Assembly: GCA_025056955.1 (NCBI GenBank) | Contig: JANWYL010000027.1 | Location: 1-18,261, forward strand | DNA from: Sandaracinaceae bacterium | GTDB lineage: Bacteria > Myxococcota_A > Polyangia > Polyangiales > Sandaracinaceae | DNA length: 18,261 nt | Reading direction: 5' to 3' | In this document: piece after piece, positions 14,436-18,261 of the stretch | How positions within the stretch are numbered: position 1 is the first letter of the stretch | Layout of the letters: the number at the start of each line of letters is the position of its first letter | Translations under genes and position numbers: made by a program | The notes under the pieces: model-generated | Told to the model about the DNA's origin: nothing | What the model saw: only the letters and a program-made list of their open reading frames with translations | The model's database searches: none

Positions 14436-14952
14436 GCGAGAAAGCGATCTACGTGACCCCAAGGGGAATGGCATTGCTTGTTGCCCGCCTAAGGGCAGCC
14501 CAGGCCGCCTATAAGGCGGTGTGTGATGAGAATCCCCAAGCCCGGGAGGCAGGCGATGGCTCGTGTGGCACGACAACTTCGCTTTCGAGGAAAACCAACG
14601 GCTTATGTTTCAGCTTTCGACAAGAATTCGCGCGATCGAGCGAGAGATTGAGCGGGCTGTGGTGATCACGGAGCCACCACCATCACCATCCAAGGTGAGC
14701 ATTGGAACAAAGGTAACGTACCAAGTCGAGGGCGAGAATCATCCTCGAACTTGCGTGATCGTTGGGTACGGAGAAGGCGACCATCAAAAGAAGTGGGTTG
14801 CATATGATTCGCCAATAGGGGAAGCAATTTTGGGTGCTGGCTTGGGTGAGGAGGTGGAAATTCCGCGCGGGTCTGAGGTGGTGATCGCAAGGATCATCGA
14901 TATTCAGCCGGCAGAAAAGGAGGTGTTTGGATTGGAGAATGCAAGAGAGTGA
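14432..14952 (+). pseudogene. GreA/GreB-family transcription factor, interrupted by a -1 frame change near 14561
   Basis: Gre factors insert a coiled coil into the RNA polymerase secondary channel and stimulate cleavage of stalled transcripts. Frame one gives IYVTPRGMALLVARLRAAQ through EAGDG (residues 6-43, coiled-coil arm one). The protein resumes in the -1 frame with WHDNFAFEENQRLMFQLSTRIRAIEREIE (tip and arm two), then a GreA/B C-terminal domain with SIGTKVTYQVEG, VGYGEGD, YDSPIGEAILGAGLGEEVEIPRG. Joined length is about 173 residues, near the family norm. Without a shift, translation stops at 14665. No slippery heptamer is visible (GGC TCG TGT), so a one-base deletion or sequence error is likely. 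The acidic tip residues that hold catalytic Mg in GreA correspond to D-x-S / HDNFAFE here. GGAGG at 14419-14423 is a strong ribosome site. Confidence 0.75.
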
Positions 14953-15146
14953 AGATTCACCTAAAGACCAGGACGTGGTGGATAAAACGACCAGGGTTTT
15001 GTTTTTTCAGGCATTACATGGGAAATGCAGAAGGGATTGGAAGAGGATTGCCTTGCTTTCTCCTTCGAGATCAGTGGATTGCTCTAAGGAATTGGTTTTG
15101 GTTTGGACAATCGCCGATGAGGTTTATGGTTGGTTTTGGGCGGTGA
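14949..15146 (+). CDS. Small aromatic/basic ORF at the end of the radical SAM operon (weak)
   Basis: A 65-residue frame starting at a GTG that shares GTGA with the Gre-like stop, the same overlap style as the two junctions before it. Rich in Trp, Phe, Arg and Gly, it is unlike any family I know. Its 3' end runs 23 bp into the convergent lipoprotein gene. The overlap is its only real support; it may be chance read-through sequence. Confidence 0.25.
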   Translation: MKIHLKTRTWWIKRPGFCFFRHYMGNAEGIGRGLPCFLLRDQWIALRNWFWFGQSPMRFMVGFGR

Positions 15147-16383
15147 TGACAAGCACTTGCCTTGGAGGAAGGCGGAGGCAAGGGTGATCGAGGCGGATCG
15201 AAGGCAGTTGCTCAAAGGGTGAGCTGGCTTTAAATCGCAAAATTGCTAAGGTGTTTCCCTCTGGGATCAGGGCTTGTTCGTTGGAGACATCAAGCGCACC
15301 TTCGCCAAGCTCAAAGGGAGGCGGGTCACTTTCAAAAATGACTTGTGCTTCGCCGCTTTCAAAATCAAAAGCCACCAAGCGATCACCTTTCGCATTTTCA
15401 AAAGAACCTGAGCTTACGTAAAGCAAGGTGGAGGTGGTTATGGGGATGAGGCCGTTGCTTGGGTGAGGGAGGGAGGGGATCAGCTCTGGGGTGGCTCGCC
15501 TGAGCTCGAGAAGGTGGCCGCCTTGGATGCGGATCTGAACGAGCCCGGCCCTTGGCGGTGGGCTTTCGCTAAAGGCATCGCCTCGGCACAAAGCAAAAGC
15601 AAAAGAAGGAGCAGAGGGGGCAGAAGCCACCGCACCGCAGTTGCTAAGCCCAGGGAGCTCGAGGATTTCAACCCTTCCTGAGGGAGGATGCCACAAGGCG
15701 AGGGCTCCAGGCCCTGTGCGACGCAGGGTGAAGGAGGAGAGACGAGCCAGACCAACGAGAACGTATTCCTCACCATTTTCCTCAAGCCGAGCAAGACCAG
15801 AAGGGCGAGCGTAGTAGATCACCCCATCGATTTCGGTATCAGCCCTCAGATCAACCCGCCCTTCGATCTCATGGTGGTTCGCATCCAAAATGAGCAAGTC
15901 ATTGCCATGGGCAATTGGAGAAACCCCGCTTCGTTCAGGAGGGTTAAAACGGGTGATCACCCACCTCCCATCGCGAAGGGCCAAAAGATCATGGGGGTTT
16001 GGGCTTGTGCCACTCGTGCGCCCCCCACGCAGGTCCCTTTGAAAAAGGGCAGAGGGATTTGAAAAGGGGATCACGGTGAGCACATCTGTTTGAAAGCGGT
16101 CAATCAAAACCAAAATTTCTTTTGATGGAAGGGAGCGAGGAAAAACAACATCCCCCGAAAGGGTTGCCACAATCCGAGGAGGACGGGTCCCAGAGTCAAT
16201 CCACGGAAAAAGGGTGCCATCACCCTTTTGGATCACGACTTGGGTTGAGGCGTAGTCGCTTAAAAGGAGCGCAAGGTATGGCTCCGAGATGGGTGCAAGT
16301 TCGCTTTCTTTGCAAGAAGCTTCCTTCCTTGCACAGGCAAAAAGCAGGGAAAAAGCAAAAGAAAACCAACGTCTCAACGCCAC
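15124..16383 (-). CDS. Putative lipoprotein of unknown function (beta-rich, propeller-like)
   Basis: A 419-residue protein with an N-terminal signal segment (LRRWFSFAFSLLFAC) and lipobox-like LFAC; the Cys would be residue 17. The body is a succession of beta-type stretches with recurring 'vLv...', 'GDRLVAFDFESGEAQVI' and 'NTLAILRFK' patterns, suggestive of a beta-propeller but without a repeat I can name. No catalytic motif is seen. The start is uncertain: the frame opens at a GTG (16383) without a ribosome site. It lies 35 bp downstream of the outer-membrane protein gene and is probably cotranscribed, so both may serve the cell envelope. Its 3' end converges on the Gre operon. Confidence 0.75.
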   Translation of the reverse strand: MALRRWFSFAFSLLFACARKEASCKESELAPISEPYLALLLSDYASTQVVIQKGDGTLFPWIDSGTRPPRIVATLSGDVVFPRSLPSKEILVLIDRFQTDVLTVIPFSNPSALFQRDLRGGRTSGTSPNPHDLLALRDGRWVITRFNPPERSGVSPIAHGNDLLILDANHHEIEGRVDLRADTEIDGVIYYARPSGLARLEENGEEYVLVGLARLSSFTLRRTGPGALALWHPPSGRVEILELPGLSNCGAVASAPSAPSFAFALCRGDAFSESPPPRAGLVQIRIQGGHLLELRRATPELIPSLPHPSNGLIPITTSTLLYVSSGSFENAKGDRLVAFDFESGEAQVIFESDPPPFELGEGALDVSNEQALIPEGNTLAILRFKASSPFEQLPSIRLDHPCLRLPPRQVLVITAQNQP

Positions 16384-16418
16384 AGATTTGAGGATTTGAG
16401 AAGGCCAAAGGAAGGCTT

Positions 16419-17441
16419 CTAGAAGCCCAACCCCACTGCGCCGCCAAAGTTGAAGCCATACAAGTTATAGCCCCCATTGAGGATGAGCTCGAGGTGACGG
16501 ATGGGCTTAAAGCGCAAAGCGATTCGTGGAAGGTCGACCCAGAAGAAAATGGGAGGCACCCCGCCACTTCCAAAATAGTGGGGATTTGGCCCGTTCCGAG
16601 AGTCTTGGGCAGGATCTCCAGTCTTGTGGCGTTGGTAGGTTCCTCCCCGTTGCCGAGCATCGTCAAGACGACCTGCTGAGCTCCGGAGCTCAAGAGAATT
16701 TTCGCAGTAGTCACCGCTCATAGGCATCCCGGGGCCATTGCAAACATTCAGGCGGCCAGTGGCATTGTCTCTCCAAGCTTCCGTCCGCCAAAGGTCGCCG
16801 AGGACACCGCCAAAGCCCAGGCCAAAGCCGATATCGATGGCAAACCAAGAGGCGACGTTCACTGCCCAGGAGATCAAAAAGCTTCCAAAAAGCACGGAAA
16901 GATCGGATTCAACGAACTCCCACTCGCTTTCACCGTCGTTTTTGCCTTTGTAGTAGCCTTTTGCGTAAAATCCAAGGTGCCAAACCTCAAGCGTCACTCC
17001 CAGGCCGTTTTTGCGCCAATTGAAATACCCGCCAACCCCTAGGTTGAGGGGCTCTCCGGTTGAGCCTTGCCCAGAGGAGTAGTCGACAAAAATCTGCTGG
17101 ATGAAGGTAGGTACCACCACCCCTCGGAGGATTCCGCCAAAGTGGTAGTAGCTCACGTCTTCGATTTCTGTGGGGTCGAGAGGATCTTGCTTTGTGGTGA
17201 GCCCTTTGGGCTTTCCCCCTTCCTCGGCCACGGCCTGTTCATCGCTCAGCTTGCCTTCTGATTCGTCCGAGCGGATGACGCGGGTTGGGCGATTGTCTGG
17301 GGCAAGAGGAGGAGCCCCCCCAGAAGTGCCAGCACTGCCTTGCGAAGAACCAGCAGCGCTTGGCTGGCCCTGAGCCGAGGCAGATGCCACTAGAAACACG
17401 AAACAAGCCAAAATGACCTCTTTCAACTCGTTCCAACGCAT
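16419..17441 (-). CDS. Exported outer-membrane beta-barrel-like protein
   Basis: A 340-residue secreted protein of unknown function. A signal peptide (about 1-24, hydrophobic VILACFVFLVASASA, cleavage after ASA) is followed by a low-complexity Ser/Gly/Pro-rich and acidic region to about 95. From there alternating aromatic/Gly strands (GGILRGVVVPTFIQQIFVDY, VGGYFNWRKNGLGVTLEVW, NGGYNLYGFNFGGAVGLGF) suggest an outer-membrane barrel, and the chain ends on a terminal Phe, as many barrels do. The start ATG 17441 has AAAGGAG 8 nt upstream; the GTG immediately before it is an alternative. It is first gene of a probable two-gene unit with the lipoprotein. Confidence 0.82.
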   Translation of the reverse strand: MRWNELKEVILACFVFLVASASAQGQPSAAGSSQGSAGTSGGAPPLAPDNRPTRVIRSDESEGKLSDEQAVAEEGGKPKGLTTKQDPLDPTEIEDVSYYHFGGILRGVVVPTFIQQIFVDYSSGQGSTGEPLNLGVGGYFNWRKNGLGVTLEVWHLGFYAKGYYKGKNDGESEWEFVESDLSVLFGSFLISWAVNVASWFAIDIGFGLGFGGVLGDLWRTEAWRDNATGRLNVCNGPGMPMSGDYCENSLELRSSAGRLDDARQRGGTYQRHKTGDPAQDSRNGPNPHYFGSGGVPPIFFWVDLPRIALRFKPIRHLELILNGGYNLYGFNFGGAVGLGF

Positions 17442-17544
17442 CACAAAAGCTCCTTTCCACGAAGAGAGCTCGATTTTAGAGCTTAGATTACATCAACTGC
17501 TCCAACATTCACATCGACATCCGATCTCGAATGCACAAAATCCC

Positions 17545-18261
17545 TCAAACGCGCACGCAGTTCCGACCGCTCCGCTTGGCTTCGTAGAGCTTTTCATCGG
17601 CTGCCTTGATCAGGCCCATCACGTCTTGCCCAGGCACAAGTTGGGCTCCGCCAATCGAGATCGTGACGGGAATCTGATTGCCTTCAAAAACGAAGGAAGC
17701 GGCTTCGATGCGTCGTCGGAGATCCTCGCCGATCACAGAAGCCCCGGAGAGGCTTGTTTCTGGCAAAATCGCACAGAATTCTTCCCCGCCATAGCGGCCA
17801 AAGGTGTCGTCGGGCCGAAGGCGCTTGCGAACGATTGTTGCCACTTCTCGCAAGACGTGATCGCCTGCGAGGTGACCGTAGGTGTCGTTAATGCGCTTGA
17901 AGTGGTCGATATCGAACATGAGAATGGAAAGGGGGCGCTGGTGGCGAAGCGCTCGAGGCACCTCACGCTCAAGGGTTTCGAGAAGATAGCGCTTGTTGAA
18001 CACATTGGTGAGGCCGTCTTTGATGGCGAGCTCGTGAATCGCTTCGTGGTATTGGGCTTCGACGTCAGAGCCGCTCAGGTACTTGAAGATGGTGTCTCCG
18101 ACCTTGATTTGATCTCCCCGCGAGAGGCGACGCGCTTCGCCTCGAAAAAGCATGCCGTTAAGCATCGTTCCGTTGGTGGAGCCCACATCAACCACGTACC
18201 ACTCCGCTCCTCGTCGCTCGATTCGACAATGGCGGCGGGAGATGCTGTCATTGTCGAGAAC
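17545..18261 (-). CDS. FHA-GGDEF diguanylate cyclase (5' end beyond window)
   Basis: Makes the second messenger c-di-GMP. The frame stays open to the window edge, so the N-terminus is missing. The upstream part encodes an FHA phosphopeptide-binding domain: SISRRHCRIE, then VVDVGSTNGTMLNG, the conserved SxxH and NG motifs. A short linker (EAQYHEAIHELAIKDGLTNVFNKR) leads into the GGDEF domain with FDIDHFKRINDTYGHLAGD, catalytic GRYGGEEF, and an inhibitory RxxD site (RPDD) five residues before it. The domain should be active and product-inhibited. The FHA domain suggests control by Ser/Thr kinase signalling, a combination frequent in myxobacteria-like genomes. It is separated from the outer-membrane gene by about 100 bp with no clear terminator. 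Confidence 0.95.
   Translation of the reverse strand, partial: VLDNDSISRRHCRIERRGAEWYVVDVGSTNGTMLNGMLFRGEARRLSRGDQIKVGDTIFKYLSGSDVEAQYHEAIHELAIKDGLTNVFNKRYLLETLEREVPRALRHQRPLSILMFDIDHFKRINDTYGHLAGDHVLREVATIVRKRLRPDDTFGRYGGEEFCAILPETSLSGASVIGEDLRRRIEAASFVFEGNQIPVTISIGGAQLVPGQDVMGLIKAADEKLYEAKRSGRNCVRV

Noticed and set aside
14927..15187. Plus-strand frame, 86 codons, overlapping the Gre-like 3' end
   Set aside because: It overlaps the end of the Gre-like gene in another frame and reads into the antisense of the lipoprotein gene; no ribosome site.
17467..17483. Inverted repeat AGCTC/GAGCT between the GGDEF and outer-membrane genes
   Set aside because: Only 5 bp, and no U-run follows on the minus strand, so not supportable as a terminator.

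Overview
The window (18.3 kb) reads as chromosomal DNA from a Gram-negative bacterium. Outer-membrane and lipoprotein genes, an RseP-type site-2 protease and an HtrA protease support this. Cys-rich 'DCGG' lipoproteins with Asp-rich linkers, a stand-alone fatty acyl-AMP ligase and an FHA-GGDEF protein resemble Myxococcota/Bradymonadota-type (former deltaproteobacterial) genomes. That placement is inference from gene content; no rRNA or other phylogenetic marker is present.

Left block (18-5803, all minus strand). In transcription order: a nucleosidase-type protein and a divergent PfkA-type kinase (ATGA stop/start overlap), two tandem paralogous Cys-rich lipoproteins (10-bp overlap), and a fatty acyl-AMP ligase. 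Gaps are short, so one long transcript is possible.

Middle block (5804-10744). A divergent promoter gap separates the nucleosidase from a plus-strand RseP-like site-2 protease. On the minus strand, an HtrA/DegP protease with two PDZ domains is followed by an unrecognised 340-residue protein (weak 6-phosphogluconolactonase-like pattern) and a tRNA-Ala(CGC). The stop codon of the 340-residue gene lies inside the tRNA. A plus-strand alpha/beta hydrolase (HGGG/GESAG) diverges from HtrA. Membrane and periplasmic quality control (RseP plus HtrA) is the theme here.

Accessory-looking block (10745-15150). It begins with a 450-bp stretch of uncertain coding content carrying competing hairpins. A GIY-YIG-like fragment and a minus-strand protein made of three tandem YbjQ/UPF0145 domains plus a C-terminal membrane anchor follow. 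Next is a tightly overlapped plus-strand operon: a MoaA-like radical SAM enzyme, a P-loop nucleotide-kinase-like ATPase, a GreA/GreB-like RNA polymerase factor, and perhaps a small fourth ORF. Two of these genes are interrupted by a -1 frame change. The first interruption sits exactly on an in-phase A-AAA-AAG heptamer, with a Shine-Dalgarno-like AAAGGAG 9 nt upstream and hairpins downstream, the same layout as the dnaX programmed frameshift. The second has no slippery signal and looks like a one-base loss. A 17-bp direct repeat with a G-rich hairpin loop flanks the GIY-YIG/YbjQ segment.

Right block (15124-18261, minus strand). A putative lipoprotein and an exported beta-barrel-like outer-membrane protein lie 35 bp apart. 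Beyond them is an FHA-GGDEF diguanylate cyclase cut by the window edge.

The most interesting candidate system is the radical SAM / P-loop kinase / Gre-factor operon at 12845-14952. It would be a nucleotide-modifying module physically linked to an RNA polymerase secondary-channel factor.
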